64,000 nt of DNA from Jaltomata sinuosa (GCA_003996215.1 QJPP01000003.1:2108001-2172000); one strand, 5' to 3'; positions 42,630 to 55,050 are shown, counted from the stretch's first letter. Notes: generated from the sequence alone by a model not told the origin. A program made the numbers and translations.

Positions 42630-44646
42630 TTAATTAAAGTGTTGCTGCTCTGGCCATGGCCAAAAATTCGTCTGATCATCAACAGGAGTACTAAACATGT
42701 TGCAGAAGCCTTCATCTTGGACCGTTGGGCTGAGATCTGGTCTTGATGAGGTCTGAAGGAACTGGGCCAGAGGTATTGGGCCGGATTCGGGTGGGAAAAC
42801 ATTCTTGGAGTAAAATGGGCTGTCACCTGATGTTCCAAGATTAACGTCAATGCTGTTGTTGTCGTCACTTCCATTATTACTCCATGATCCTTCGTTTTCT
42901 TTGTTCAGATTAAACATTATTGGTGCACCACCGCCGCCTGATGATTCTCTGTTCTTCACAGTTAATAACTGTAGCTGCCACATGCACCACAATGTATAAT
43001 GAACACTTTATCGTGCATAATACCAGTATATATTACATCGTAGCACTACAAGAAAGTATGGAATTAGCTACAAACTTTACAGCTAATTTGTTGATAGCTA
43101 ACAGATATTTTAGATACAGAACTTGTCCGTCGCTAAATCATGTTTGTGTAGAGAATTATGAAAAATTAAGGTTGCTCACGGGCTTAAATTCTTTATTCGG
43201 ACCTGGAACAATTAAATTTTGAATCCCATCTAATATGTATGATTTTATAGTTGTAAAGCAATATTACTCTAATTGCCAGAGAAGTAGCTAGTATATGAAG
43301 AGTACTACTATGTGCTAATTAGAGATGGCAAATTTTTTTGTAGTGACCAACTCGATTTGCTCAAGAATAAATGAGTTGGATTATGACTAGTTTGTTGATT
43401 TGATTCAATGGGGGTGAACTCAAAATGACCTATCAAACTATTAGGGTCATCAAAATAATGTAACCCGACAAAGTCAAAATGCTACTCAACTCAAACCTAC
43501 AAAATCAAACTTGGAGTTGAGTAGAATACATTATCTTTCATGTTTTTTTTCTTCAGAAAGTAGAATTAATTTTAAAAAAGGATGTCATGTTGGGACACAT
43601 GTTGAGCGGATTCAATTGTAAACCGTTATTTGAACCATCTTGATCCAAGTAAACCTTAGACAGATTGAATCATGATCGATCTATTAATTAGATACGTTTT
43701 GACCTGTCCAAATTTGAACCAATTGGAAATTACCTCGGAATGAAGTTCCTTGTTTTGAGCCTTGAGTGCATCATTATCAGTTTTAAGTGAATCATAATGT
43801 CTCTTCAAGATCTCATAATCTTTTTCCAATTGCTTAGTCTTCCACCTTGCTCTTCTGTTCTGGAACCATATAGCTATCTGCCTGGGCTGCAAATCTAAAG
43901 CTCTAGCTAACTGTATTTTCCTCTCGGGTTCAAGCTTGTTAGCCACTTCAAAGCTTCTCTCCAGTGCCTTCACTTGTTCCATATTAAGCCTCCTCTTCTT
44001 CTCCCCTAGCAATTGCGATGATCCATCGTCATCTGACATTTCATTATCGTCCACTCGTAAATCCTGATGATTATCGCACCTCTCCACACCCGAAAACGAC
44101 ATGGATCTCCTCATTAACATTGATGGTACACCTGCACATATATATTCCGTCGTCACAACAAATTAAATTGGCTAGCTAACTATATATGTGAGTGTCAAAC
44201 ATTGCTAAATTCAATTATGGATGTAAACATAGACTAGATATTTATATGTGAAACATCGCAAAATTCAACAAATATTCAATTTTGATATGAAATGAAAATT
44301 GAATTCATGTGACAAGAGAAGAAAAAATTCATTAATTCCTCAACTAAAAAGATATGTGACCATGAAAGAGGGATAAAGTTGTGATATAAGAAGGGATCGA
44401 CCTATGTCTGAGTGAAACTACGATGACCTCAATTTAAATGTTGAATTTGCGTGTGCTAGAGAAATTACACTTACCATGATTGAAGTCTTGATGAGGAAGA
44501 CGAGGAGAGGGAAAGAGTTTAGGGGAGGTGGAAGGAAGATGATGATTATTATTATTATTATCTTGATGATGATGAGGTTGAAAATTGAGGGAAATATCAG
44601 GTGTAGAAGGAACAAAGGCCATAATCCCTGTGGTACCAGAAATCAT
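42630..44646 (-). CDS. HD-Zip class I transcription factor (HAT7/ATHB-20/ATHB-13-like)
   Basis: Three exons on -: 44646-44475, 44131-43734, 42974-42630, giving 304 residues. The homeodomain is at about 102-158 (KKRRLNMEQVKALERSFEVA, then IWFQNRRARWKTKQ) and runs directly into a leucine zipper (LEKDYEILKRHYDSLKTDND, then ALKAQNKELHSELQLL). That arrangement defines HD-Zip proteins, nuclear factors that bind pseudopalindromic CAAT(A/T)ATTG-type sites as dimers. RRSMSFSGVE before the domain and the ending FWPWPEQQHFN, preceded by DEGFCNMF, are hallmarks of the HAT7/ATHB-13/20 branch, and the aromatic C-terminus is the activation motif of HD-Zip I. The N-terminus contains His- and Asn-rich runs encoded by trinucleotide repeats (about 44537-44575). 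The start at 44646 is the first ATG; MAFVPS at 44622 is an alternative. Intron 2 carries a CACTA-like MITE. Confidence 0.93.
43044..43345. mobile_element. CACTA-like MITE in intron 2 of the HD-Zip gene
   Basis: Starts CACTACAAGAAAGTATGG and ends TTTTTTTGTAGTG, the inverted terminal motif of CACTA (En/Spm) transposons. An internal CTTGTCCGTCGCTAAATC is also typical. No clear 3-bp target duplication was found (TAG against ACC), so the right border is uncertain. Confidence 0.5.
44537..44575. repeat. Coding trinucleotide repeat in HD-Zip exon 1
   Basis: A GAT/ATT repeat on + that encodes HHHQDNNNNNHH on -. Length variation here would change the His/Asn run without shifting the frame. Confidence 0.7.
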
Positions 44647-45783
44647 GTTAGCTAAAAATATCTATATATGTACATATATATATATTTCAGCTAGCTAGGG
44701 GGTGGGGGGTGGATGTTAAGTGAGGGGAAGTGGGAACATGGAATTGGGGGAAGGGAGGGGGACATTAACATGGGGTGGGAAGATGGCAAGACTGGAAGCC
44801 AGCGAAGTTAATTTATACTTAACAAATTAGAGCATATAACATGACGTGCTACGTACTATTTTATTTTATTAGAAGACTCTTCCAAATATTCTTCTTACCT
44901 GCAATGTCATGTGCTAGCTCTTGTATTAATGCTCTTACACCTTTCCTAATTCACATGAAATCCATTATAAGCTACCCTTAAATCTCTTTATTTTTTCCAA
45001 TTGTCAACATAGATCAGATCTTCTATGCCCGCTAATAATCTTTTAATTAACCAGATAAACATAATATTTGAGACATATTCCTTTTTCTCTTTTCTTTTTT
45101 TAATATTACTATGGATATATTGCTATTGACGGAGCTCACCAAATGAGCTACTCCTCAATCATCCGTTTAATATATAGTTTTCGAGGGAATATGTTTCAAT
45201 GTAAGACTTTTAACTGATTATAACAAGTTATTTAGGTCGATAAATTACGCGTATTATAATCAGTTAATACATATTGTTGTAGATCATTGATGATTTGGAA
45301 ACAAAACGATAAGAAGAGCACTGTTGCATAAACGATAAGAAAACCGATGACGCTGCATTGTAGGGCTAATGGTTTATATAAGCACAGAGATGTAGCAATA
45401 TATATAGTTCTAAAATGATGTTGTAGAGTCAAAATCAAGCATCAACTTTGGGACACACCTATTTTAACTTGTAGGAATCATTCTGCATTCAATTATTCTA
45501 ATGTGTCGTCTATGTTGGTGATAGATTAACATTTTCTCTATTTAAAAAAGGTGACTAGCTTAGCATCTACATAAATTAGAAAATGAACAATATTAAGGAA
45601 TAACAGAAATGGTAAATAATTTTTTTTCCCGTTACATTTTAGGTGGATTTAAATCTAACAATAAGATCATAGGCGGCCGCAAAATCTGAAGGACGCATGT
45701 GACTGTTGGGAATACATGTTTAAATAATTCTTGCTGCTGATGCAATTTCTTGCATCATTACATAACAAGAAATAGAGAGATCC
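44647..45783. other. Upstream region of the HD-Zip gene
   Basis: Directly upstream is a TATA-rich stretch (44660-44688) that could hold the promoter on -, then AT-rich spacer. No other gene is seen. Confidence 0.45.
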
Positions 45784-45974
45784 GCCGACATGGGTTGTGG
45801 TGCAGTGGTGGGACTACTCCATCCTTAACCAGAGATCTCGAGTTCGAGCCCTGGGTATGGAGAAGATCATGTTGGGAGCGCTACCTCCAAATGGGCCCTG
45901 CAATGCGTGATCCGGATTAATCGGAGCTCCAATGCGGGTAACGGACACCGGGTGGGAAACCAAAAAAAATAAAA
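45784..45974 (+). mobile_element. Complete tRNA-derived SINE with 14-bp target duplication
   Basis: A-box region TGGTGCAGTGGTGGGA and B-box GAGTTCGAGCCCTGG, followed by a non-tRNA body (GGGCCCTGCAATGCGTGATC, GGGTAACGGACACCGGG) and an A-rich tail. The flanks are a perfect 14-bp direct repeat, AAATAGAGAGATCC, at 45770-45783 and 45975-45988. The intact duplication marks it as fairly young. Confidence 0.92.
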
Positions 45975-46130
45975 AAATAGAGAGATCCATCCCTAGCTGG
46001 GGCGAGTTATTTGAATTGACGTATTATTTTCGACTCGAATTATGTATGCATAGCTAAAAATTTAAAAACCGACATATTATTATCGGCTCGAAGTATCGAT
46101 ATTTGCATCCATTTTTTTCGTTAACATTAT

Positions 46131-46506
46131 GGGTGTGTTTGGTATTGAGGGGAAAAAAATCCGTAAAATGTTTTCAATTTTCTCATAATATTATTGGTTA
46201 AAAAAATTAAAAAATATTTTCTTTAAAAAAACAAGTTTTTTGAAAATAAGGAAAATAACCTAATTCATTGATGAAAGTAGGAAAACAAATGACCCATCCT
46301 CACAACCACCCCTATACCCCACCCACCCGGCCACCCCCACTCCACCACAACACCCATCACCCTGTTCCAATCCATTCTCATAGTTTTGTGTTACACATAT
46401 ACAAATGCTCCTAGGCATATCGGATACAAGAACATAAGTAAGAAATCACTTGTTTCCCTAAAAATTATTTTCTTGGAAAAAAAATTCCTCCATAGCGAAC
46501 ACACCC
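46131..46506. mobile_element. MITE, GGGTGTGTTTGGTA family, copy 1
   Basis: Starts GGGTGTGTTTGGTATTGAGG, ends CCTCCATAGCGAACACACCC (an inverted match), and is flanked by TAT on both sides. The 3-bp flank and terminal sequence fit a Tourist/PIF-Harbinger-type element. Interior TTTTC-rich arms are shared with the copies at 47673 and 51368. Confidence 0.7.
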
Positions 46507-47672
46507 TATATTTTTAAGTAGCTTGGATGTAGTACCATTGCACCAACCATTTGTTGCAACAACGGTACTCATCTTCAAATTTCTTTTATTTCTCTTTCAG
46601 TGTCATATACAACCCCATTTTGAAACTGACTAATCTGGATTTGTTATGAAAAAAATCCACTTTAGGATAAATTCCTCGGCGACTTTATTTTCTAAGGCTT
46701 GAAAGCGAGAATCTTTTTCCCTATAGTTGTACTTTCTTAATTCAATTAGGTACCTAGTATAAATAGGTCTATTTTTAATTTTAAGAATCTGATAATTGTA
46801 AATTGGACAGCCTTTTTAATATATTTTTTCTGGTCGTGAATAGTAACTATAGTTGCAGATTGTCAGAGTTAAGTAAAATGAGGAAACAATAGCTGTTCCT
46901 GTACTAGGAGGGGAAAAAAGGGAGGGAGAAAAGAAGCATAGTGGACCTTTTGATGTGAATTTCTTGTGGGGAAAAAGAGAGCAATCAGTAGTAGGGGAAG
47001 AGTGACCAAGTACGCTATACCTCACACCAAATCAGTCATAGGGAAAGCTGGGGTGACACTTTCTAACACACTTTTGCTAGTTTGCTGTCAATTGTTAGTG
47101 CTAAAAGAAAGACAATGGTCCAGCAAAAGAGCGACATTTGATTTTTTATCATCAGTCTTAAGTTTCGTGGGCAGTATTACTCGATACCTGATTAAAAAAT
47201 AACAGGTGTGTACAAGTGCAAAGGCTATAATTATTGGCAAAGCCTGAGGACTAGTAGTGAAATCAGAAATGTGACGAATCCATTAGCAAAAATATTACTT
47301 GCTTATTTCGAAAGGGTGTACACTTCAATATCTGTGGACCAATATGGAAGTGACTTGTGTTTGAAAAATAATATAATGAATATGGTTCCAAAAATTAAAA
47401 AAAATGTCTAGATTTATTTTCTAGGCAATAAGTGTGATTTTTATTTTTATTTTTATTTTATTTCACATAATGAGCCATCAATTTTTTAGATTTGGTAATC
47501 GTTGGACTATTATGATAATATCTGTTCTCTCATTATAACCTCCTAATTTCCTTCACCTATATATACACACTTCCTTTCCCTTTATGGGACAGATCAAGAA
47601 TATAGAAATATTATCCTTCCTTCTGTGGAGTTTTCACCAAAATAAATCTTTGTTAGTTTTTTCTCTTAGTTA
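46507..47672. other. AT-rich spacer
   Basis: No gene or recognised repeat. Short open frames at 46966-47202 and 47208-47411 show no recognisable domain. Confidence 0.45.
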
Positions 47673-48077
47673 GGGTGTGTTTGGTATGGAGGAAAAATAT
47701 TCTCGAAAAATATTTAGAAAATATTTTTTTATTTTTTCATCTTTGGTTAGACAAAATTTTTGAAAAACATTTTCTCTAGGAAAATAAGTCCTTAAAAATG
47801 AGAAAAATGATTTTCTTAATAAAAGTAAAAAAAATAAATTCGATAAGTGACATTCTATGTTTATGTATCCTCCACACCCACCAAACTTCCCTAACCGGCC
47901 TCTACCCCTTGACCATTCCACCGGTCACTCCCATATTATTTTGCTAGATTATATAATAATATTTTTGGATAATAATTTTTACTTAACAAACATTAAAAAT
48001 AAATTAAAAATTCACTTATTTTTCAAAAAAAATATTTTCATGGAAAATATTTTCTTTCGTAGCAAGAACAGACACCC
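47673..48077. mobile_element. MITE, GGGTGTGTTTGGTA family, copy 2
   Basis: Starts GGGTGTGTTTGGTATGGAGG and ends TAGCAAGAACAGACACCC (inverted). The interior is made of GAAAATATTTT-type arms in opposite orientation. Confidence 0.7.
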
Positions 48078-48520
48078 TATAAAACTACGTAGCATGACAT
48101 ACTTAAGCCTTTAATTATAATTCATAACAACACTTTCAAAAAATTATTGTCCACAACAATATAGCAATATTTTGACCAAGCCCACTCATAACTTCAAATA
48201 CAATTAGAAGAGTTGATTCCCCTTCCTAAAATAAAGCCCAAATCAATATCCACCTTCCCTTTTCAATCAAACTTCTCCCCACAATCCCTATATTCTCGCC
48301 ATTACACTCAAAACTGATTTCTCCATGATTTTAATTTATTTCATATCAAAATAGTGTCTTCCACAAATCCAGGTAATCTCCATTATCAGTTATTGCAAGT
48401 TTTTCTTCCATAAATACATTTCTTACGGTAATTGTATTTTTATCGATTTCATTTACTTTTTCTCAATTTTTCATTGTTTACTCGATCTACCGTTCATATT
48501 AAGATTGAAGGTATGCTTTA

Positions 48521-48937
48521 ATGGCTGAAGATACACCAAGTAAAAGATTTACGAGAGGTATGCTTTTAATGGCTGACTATACACCTTCTTTCAATTTGGG
48601 TATTTCTCAAGCAAGTACAAATATAGGATCTGTTGCAGCTGCTGCTCAAGTGAAAAAGCTAGTACAAGAGTTTAGATCCAAACATAGGAATGATCCAGTA
48701 AAAATGGCGGAATTAATGAAGCAAAGAAACACAAAAAAAGACAACATACATCCTTCACCAACTTCCAATAAAGGCGACAAAGCAGTAAAAAAAAGAAAAG
48801 CTAAAGATATTGCATCTGCTAGCAAGAATTTGGGGAAAAAGTTTGAAAAAACTTATGAATCTGAATCTGGTGGAGAAGATGGTGGATTTGTAACTAAAGA
48901 GGTAGTGAGACTGACCACAATTTCAGGAATAGGTTGA
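48521..48937 (+). CDS. Hypothetical protein, 138 residues, possibly transposon-derived
   Basis: An open frame from ATG 48521 to a stop at 48937. I do not recognise a domain. The first part (TPSFNLGISQASTNIGSVAA) is followed by a basic, Lys-rich region (DKAVKKRKAKDIASASKNLG) and an acidic stretch (YESESGGEDGGF), so it is hydrophilic and perhaps nuclear. The FNLGISQ string recalls fragments of Ulp1-type transposon-associated genes of Solanaceae, from memory and weakly. The first 60 bases include a direct duplication: GGTATGCTTTAATGGCTGAA (48510) and GGTATGCTTTTAATGGCTGA (48557), each followed by a TACACC, so the original start may be the second copy. It could be an exon of a broken larger gene. 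Confidence 0.35.
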   Translation: MAEDTPSKRFTRGMLLMADYTPSFNLGISQASTNIGSVAAAAQVKKLVQEFRSKHRNDPVKMAELMKQRNTKKDNIHPSPTSNKGDKAVKKRKAKDIASASKNLGKKFEKTYESESGGEDGGFVTKEVVRLTTISGIG

Positions 48938-49263
48938 CTTTCTTTCATTTTTGTTATGGAAAGTGAAAGTCGTTTCGTTTAGTACGAGATCGCTTCACAC
49001 CTCGCGGTGCTTACACCTCTCGCCTATCGAAGTTCTGTTCAAAAACCTCGTCCGAGAACTTGTATAGAGAAGGATTTCCCGCGGTGCAGCAGTTCTCCCA
49101 TACCAACTTAGCTTTGTACAGAAATTTATTGTATTTGTATTTCATCGATTCAACACAAATACATGTTGTTCTAGCTCCACACACGAGAATGTATACACTT
49201 TCTCTAGACAAATACAAATTCAAGTGTCTTTCTGACTGCTATTGCATATGTATCAACACAATT

Positions 49264-49985
49264 TTTTTGAAATTCAAATGTATTTATATGTATTTGGCTG
49301 AGTATCTGGTATAAGTACTTAACACACAAACATATCAAATGTATTTGTATGCAAATACAAATAAAAATGCATGTTTATTGGTTGTTCTAGCAGACACAAT
49401 TGTTGAAAAACTCAAATGTATTTATATGTGTTTGGATGAGCCTGGTATAAGTACTTAACATACAAATATATGAAATGTATTTGTATTAAAATATAGATAC
49501 AAATACATTTTTTTAGGTTGCTCTGGCATATGTATTATTTGTATTCTGGTAGACACAATTTTTGAAAAACTCAAATGTATTTGTATTTGTTTGACTGGGT
49601 TTGGTATAAGTACTTAACATACAAACATATCAAATGTATTTGTATTAGAATACAGATACAAATATATTTTTCCAGGTTGCTCTTGCATATGCATTATTTG
49701 TATTCTGGCAGACACAATTTTGAAAAAACTCAAATGTATTTGTATGTGTTTGACTGGGTTTGGTATAAGTACTTAACATACAAACATATCAAATGTATTT
49801 GTATTAGAATATAGATACAAATACATTTTTTCAGGTTGCTCTTGCATATGCATTATTTGTATTCTGGCAGACACAATTTTTTGTAAAACTCAAATATATT
49901 TGTATGTGTTTGGCCGGGTCTCTAGGATAACTAATCAACACACAAACATATGAAATGTATTTGTATTAGAATACAGATTGCAAAT
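49264..49985. repeat. Tandem repeat, ~5 copies of a ~159-bp unit
   Basis: The anchor ATAAGTACTTAACA occurs at 49311, 49447, 49606 and 49765, with a decayed fifth copy near 49926 (spacings 136, 159, 159, about 160). Each unit has CAAATGTATTTGTAT and CATATGCATTATTTGTATTC. The period is a multiple of three, so a spurious open frame crosses two units. Confidence 0.92.
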
Positions 49986-51367
49986 ATATCTTGTTCTCTA
50001 GATCTTGAAAGTTTTTCTCGATTTTTATTTGAACGATGAAGCTCGAAATCTACAATTTGATGGAGGAATTCGAAATTCAGATTCAAGTTCAACAATTTGT
50101 TGAATAGTTTTCTTCCAAGTTCTCCTTTTGGTATGGAATCTCCTAAATGCAGATCATGCCCATGATCTATGGAATGAATTAAAATCATTAAAGATCATTT
50201 CCTTTTAAAATGGTAACAGTCACCTAAAATAACTTTTCCACCTCAATATGCATTTGTATTTGACAGATTAATTTCAACCATTAAATACAATTAAAATAGT
50301 AATATTTTGTCATTTTAATTGTTGTCGCCTGTAATTCCAAAGAAGCTGTTATCTCCTCCTTAATTATGGGCTCAAATTTGTTATTTGTGAAATTTTTTCT
50401 ATGTTTTACTTATAATTCTGAATCAAGCTACATGGATTGAAAAAGAAATGAAATGCGTTAATGGATTGATTAATTGATTGCGGGCATCTTTGAACAGTAC
50501 TGGAACTTTAAGCTTGGTGGGCTTTCAGATTATAAGCTAGTGATAAATTTACAATCTTAATAAAGGGATTAAAACATGAAAATTTGAGTGCATCAAATGC
50601 ATGCATTTTGTTAGGCTTAAGCCTGTTTTATTGGGACCAAAGCCCATTTTATTGTTTATCAAGAAATAGAAGGATCAATGGGAACAAAGCCCATTTTGTT
50701 GTTTGGATGGGCTCTTGCATTAATTTCGTTGTAAAAATCAGGTGGAATGACCAGTTTTCAGGCCTACAGTATGAGTTTTTAGCCATTGTTTGCGAAAAGT
50801 AATAGGGAAATAGCTACACTTTAACGCAAAAATATGATTCGGAGTAGTAATACCCATTGTTAAAAGGGGGTTTTACGAAAAATGTACCATTTTTAAAAGT
50901 TTTTTAAAAAAAAATAGCCGCATATATATCATATGTATATCGCATGTATATGTAATGTATATGAAATGTATATTTCATATATACTGCCAATTTTTTTTTA
51001 AATAAATAGCCGCATGTATACTACATGTATACCGCATGCATACTGATGGCCATTTCGGGTAAGAACTTTGTCCCAATGGCCATTTTAGGTAATAAATTAT
51101 AAGTGAGCTATTTTTTGTGTAAGAAATTTAACACAATGGTCATTTTGTCTAATTTTTCCTTGTTAGTTAAGTTAAAATACTACCGAACATATAAAGGGAT
51201 TGTACCCCATGAATCGCTTCTTGAGTTTTCAAAACTTATAAAGGTTTGAACCCCATGAATCGTTCCTTCATTTTGGAAACTCCAGCAAACTTTTAAACCT
51301 CAATGAATCGTTCTTTGATTTTGAATTTATAAATGTTCGAACTCCATGACTGAGAATTTTAGACATA
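49986..51367. other. AT-rich spacer with a possible degenerate element
   Basis: 50800-51160 is built from near-repeats of AATAGCCGCATRTATA and CAATGGCCATTTTAGGTAA phrases and looks like a decayed MITE, but no clear ends are seen. No gene is supported. Confidence 0.4.
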
Positions 51368-51567
51368 GAGTGTGTTTGGTATGTTTTTAATTTTTTCATG
51401 TTCAGTTGGTCAAAAAAATTGAAAAATATTTTCTTTAGAAAAATAAATTTCTTAAAAACGGAGAAAATGGTTTTCCTACTGAAAATAGGAAAAACACAAA
51501 TTTCATAAGTGACGTTCCACGTTGATTGTGTCATCTCCACCCTCCAACATAACCCCCGAACACACCC
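51368..51567. mobile_element. MITE, GGGTGTGTTTGGTA family, copy 3 (short)
   Basis: Starts GAGTGTGTTTGGTATG and ends CCCCGAACACACCC (inverted). The interior GAAAAATATTTTCTTTAGAA and CATAAGTGACGTTCCAC are shared with copy 2. It is about half as long as the other two. Confidence 0.6.
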
Positions 51568-54029
51568 GTAGTAAAGTCATAACCGGATTGGCAGAAGAAA
51601 GATCAAATTCAAACATTAATGATTCCCAAAGGTCGTAATCTCACAATTACAAACAAAAGTATTTCACATGTCTTTAATTTGGTCCACCTAAAGACTATAT
51701 AATATACATATTTCTGAATTGCAAACTATGCTCTATAGTCTAATTTTGTAATATAGGCGGCAAGGAGCCTAGCTAGGAAAAACTTCATTCAAAATACATC
51801 TATTTGTAACATATTTCTTTACGTTAGCCATATTAAGCACCTTAATTTCTGTTCCTTGCTTTGATTTATTCATATCAAACCTGTTTAAGCAATTGATTTT
51901 TTATAATATAAGAAAATTTAATTATGTGATTTAATGGAAAACTAACATTTGTAACACTTTCTGTTAATTAAAAACAAAGAGATGAGTATATAATATTTTA
52001 AAAGCAAGAGAGATATTTCAATTCTTCACTTATTCACTACGCGTCGTTCTTTTTTCTTCTCTCTATCTCTTGTTTGTATCGAAAGACTACTATTATCACA
52101 CCTTAAATTTTTCAATAACCCTAAATTATATTCCCGGTCTAGTTTCAGAAAATGAGGTGGTCAAGCTATCATAAAAAGTAGAACCTCAGCCTAAACCGGT
52201 ATTATTAATTAAAATCATATCATAATTTATACAATTCTTACTCTCGCTTTTGTAAAAAGATATAGCATAAACAAAAGAAATAATAATTTAAAAGGGCAAT
52301 TTGTTAGTGGCAATGTGGCATAGTGGAGGTCATGAACGTAAAGTTGAAGGAAGAGGGCATTAATTAAGCAGAAAAAAGACCCAACATTCTTTCCATAATC
52401 TACGGCCAATTGTCAATGGACACCTCTCTTTCTTAACTAAACCATATGATTAATTATCAAGCACCTTAATTTTTATCTGCCCTTAAAAATTGGGAATTTT
52501 ATACTATACTATTTCTTTTTAGGCCTCTTCTCTATTAATGCGTTCCCAATTACTAATCTACGGGAAATACGTTGCCTAGTAGCTATTAATTTTGTTCAAA
52601 ATTTTCAAACATCTCGTTATTTTGTCCACAAGTACTAGTACTTCAAACTTTAATGCTCCGTTGTACGTTTTAAATTTGTGCGTCTGTATATTTATATAAA
52701 AGTAACAAAGTATGACATTTTTGCCGGGGCGGATTTATAGTATGACGAGCAGTAATTTTGACTCATACGCTTTATATACGTATTAAAAAATCATATTAGA
52801 TAGATACAAATAATATGTCGAGAACTCAGAAAATCGAACGAAATGTGGATTCAAAAGATTTTGAACCCGTGATGTTAAAATGCTAAATTTGCCTCTGCAT
52901 TTTTGCTGGGTACGTATAAGCCCATAATAACTTAATAAGTCTTCCTCCAAACTCCAGTTGCCAAATAGATTTGAAAGGCAGTAAAGCATCTTCTTTTTAA
53001 AATTTTGTGTCTAATTAAATAGTGAACATAATTTGAAAAGAATGGAATAAATAATAGTAGTGAGTACTAGTTTATTCATTCTTTTTGTGAGTGTAAGTAG
53101 CTAGCGAAAATATGATTTTGCTAAATCAATTTCACCATAGTCATAAATGCATGAAATTATTTAGGGAAAGAAAATAAATAAGCAGCAGCTGCTAGTACAC
53201 CATATATTAAAGGTTGTACTTGATGAACTGCACCAATTATTTCTGATGAGAGCCTTTTCTCTTCTTTTATCATTCTTTTCAGTAATGGTTGAGAAAAGGA
53301 AGGCAAAAAAAGAGAAGACAATTTAATAGTAAAGCCGCTAGTGGCATCTGTCATCATATTAAATTATTATTAGCAATCATGAAGTTGATTTCATATGTTA
53401 TTTTAGCTAGGATATGATTTTAATATCCAGGCCAATTTTGTAATAAATCGTAAAGACAATAAAAGAGAGTGCACGTGGCATAAAGTGCAAATGCGCATGT
53501 TTTCCTTGCTGTAAAAATGAAAGAGAATGAGCAATTAATCTCGATGAATATGTTAACCTAGTGTTTGGCCAAAAAAGTAATTGGGAAATCTATGGCCAAA
53601 TGGGTTGTAATTTTCATTGAAGTGATCAATAGCGTGTTGGGCATATTTTGCATTTCAGGCTTCAACGATTTTGATTCTACAAGAAAAAAATGTGAGAGAC
53701 ATCAAAGGATAAGGTATAAAGATATTTTGTTAGTAGAATGGTAAATGCACAAGTATTAATTTTTGTCACTTCATTTAGATAGGAAAGTAATGTACAGATT
53801 TTATTGGCTTGTTTATTTCCAGAAAATAATATCAATGGGAAGGTAGTCCGTCGTTGTATACTTATTGTAAGATGGTCCATCACTGCTTCTGAGGTTCAAA
53901 ATCATCACAAGGATAGTACAAAATAGATTGAGAGAGACAGATTTTTTGGCACACTAATTTATTATTTTTTTTTGCTTTTATTTGTTCATGTTATTTAACT
54001 ATCGCATAGTTTCTTTTTTTCAATATGTA
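51568..54029. other. Gene-poor AT-rich region
   Basis: No convincing gene. A 66-codon frame on - (53357-53157) has a hydrophobic end (PLIYGVLAAAAYLF) but no recognised homology, promoter or partner exon. Confidence 0.45.
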
Positions 54030-54037
54030 GTATTATT

Positions 54038-54927
54038 TAGAGATGTACATAGATCGGGTTAGTTTGAATTTTTTAAGTACCAAATCAAACAATTACTGTT
54101 GAATTTTTAAATTTATAAACTAAACCAAACCAAGCAAATAAAAATCGGGTTTTCCAACCTCGAGTTTTTCGAATTTTTTTCCAGTAAATCATCTTTACAC
54201 AAACATATAATTAACTTGTGCTTCAAATATTTCTTTAGTCATAGCAAGATACAACTATCTAAAGTATTTCTTAAAAATATAATACAAAAAAATGAGTGAT
54301 GACAATAAACAATTCAACTAAAAAGATAATGAAATCGCATAGAATAAATATTGCATATTAATAAGTCATAATAAAAATAATCATAATTTAAAAGTATTAA
54401 GTCATGCTAAAATAAGTCTAATAAGTATTAACTACATGACTAAATATTAAATAGAAAAATAAAATTAGTTTATGTATTTATGTAAAATTAAAGAATAGAT
54501 ATGTAACGTGATTTTCATTCCTAGTGTTGAATTGAATATTTTTTTGTTAGCAGTAATATTGATTTGTGCAAGTTACTAATATCTACGGCCTATGGGTTAT
54601 AAAACTTATCGGACCATTTAAAATTCTAAGTTTAAACTTGAAATAATATGTTGAAAGATAAAAATATGAAAAAGTTTAAGAAATATTTATAAATTATATC
54701 ACAGTAAATATTTTTATGTATAAAATATTTTTAAAAATAGTATATATGTAATATCGGATTGGTTCGGTTCGGTTGACTTTTTTTAGTTAAACCAAACCAA
54801 ATCAATTATAGTCGAGTTTTTTTTACAATAGCAAATCAAGTCAAACCAAACCACTACCCGGATTTTTTTTCCGTTTGACTCGATTTGTGGTTTGGTTCAA
54901 TTTTCGATTTGATTTTGTACACCTCTA
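54038..54927. mobile_element. hAT-like MITE, copy 1 (890 bp)
   Basis: Terminal inverted repeats TAGAGATGTACA and TAGAGGTGTACA, with an 8-bp near-perfect target duplication, GTATTATT (54030-54037) and GTACTATT (54928-54935). Eight bases and TAGRGRTG ends fit hAT transposons. Subterminal CGGTTCGGTTTGG-like repeats lie at both ends. The interior is AT-rich with no transposase. It is homologous to the element at 57156-58360. Confidence 0.8.
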
Positions 54928-55050
54928 GTACTATTTATTGTTGCGCTTGCTCTGTATCTTGTTGTTTAAGTGTCTTATTTTTCTTAATCTTGTGTTAGAT
55001 TACTTTTCTTTTTTGAGTTGATGGTCTATTGAAAATAATTTCTTTATCTT

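Noticed and set aside
49575..49814. 79-codon frame with a repeated LFDWVWYKYLTYKHIKCICI motif
   Set aside because: A consequence of the 159-bp tandem unit being a multiple of three, not a repeat protein.
53157..53357. 66-codon frame on - with a hydrophobic end
   Set aside because: The translation looks semi-plausible, but there is no domain, exon partner or clear promoter. Support was insufficient to call a gene.
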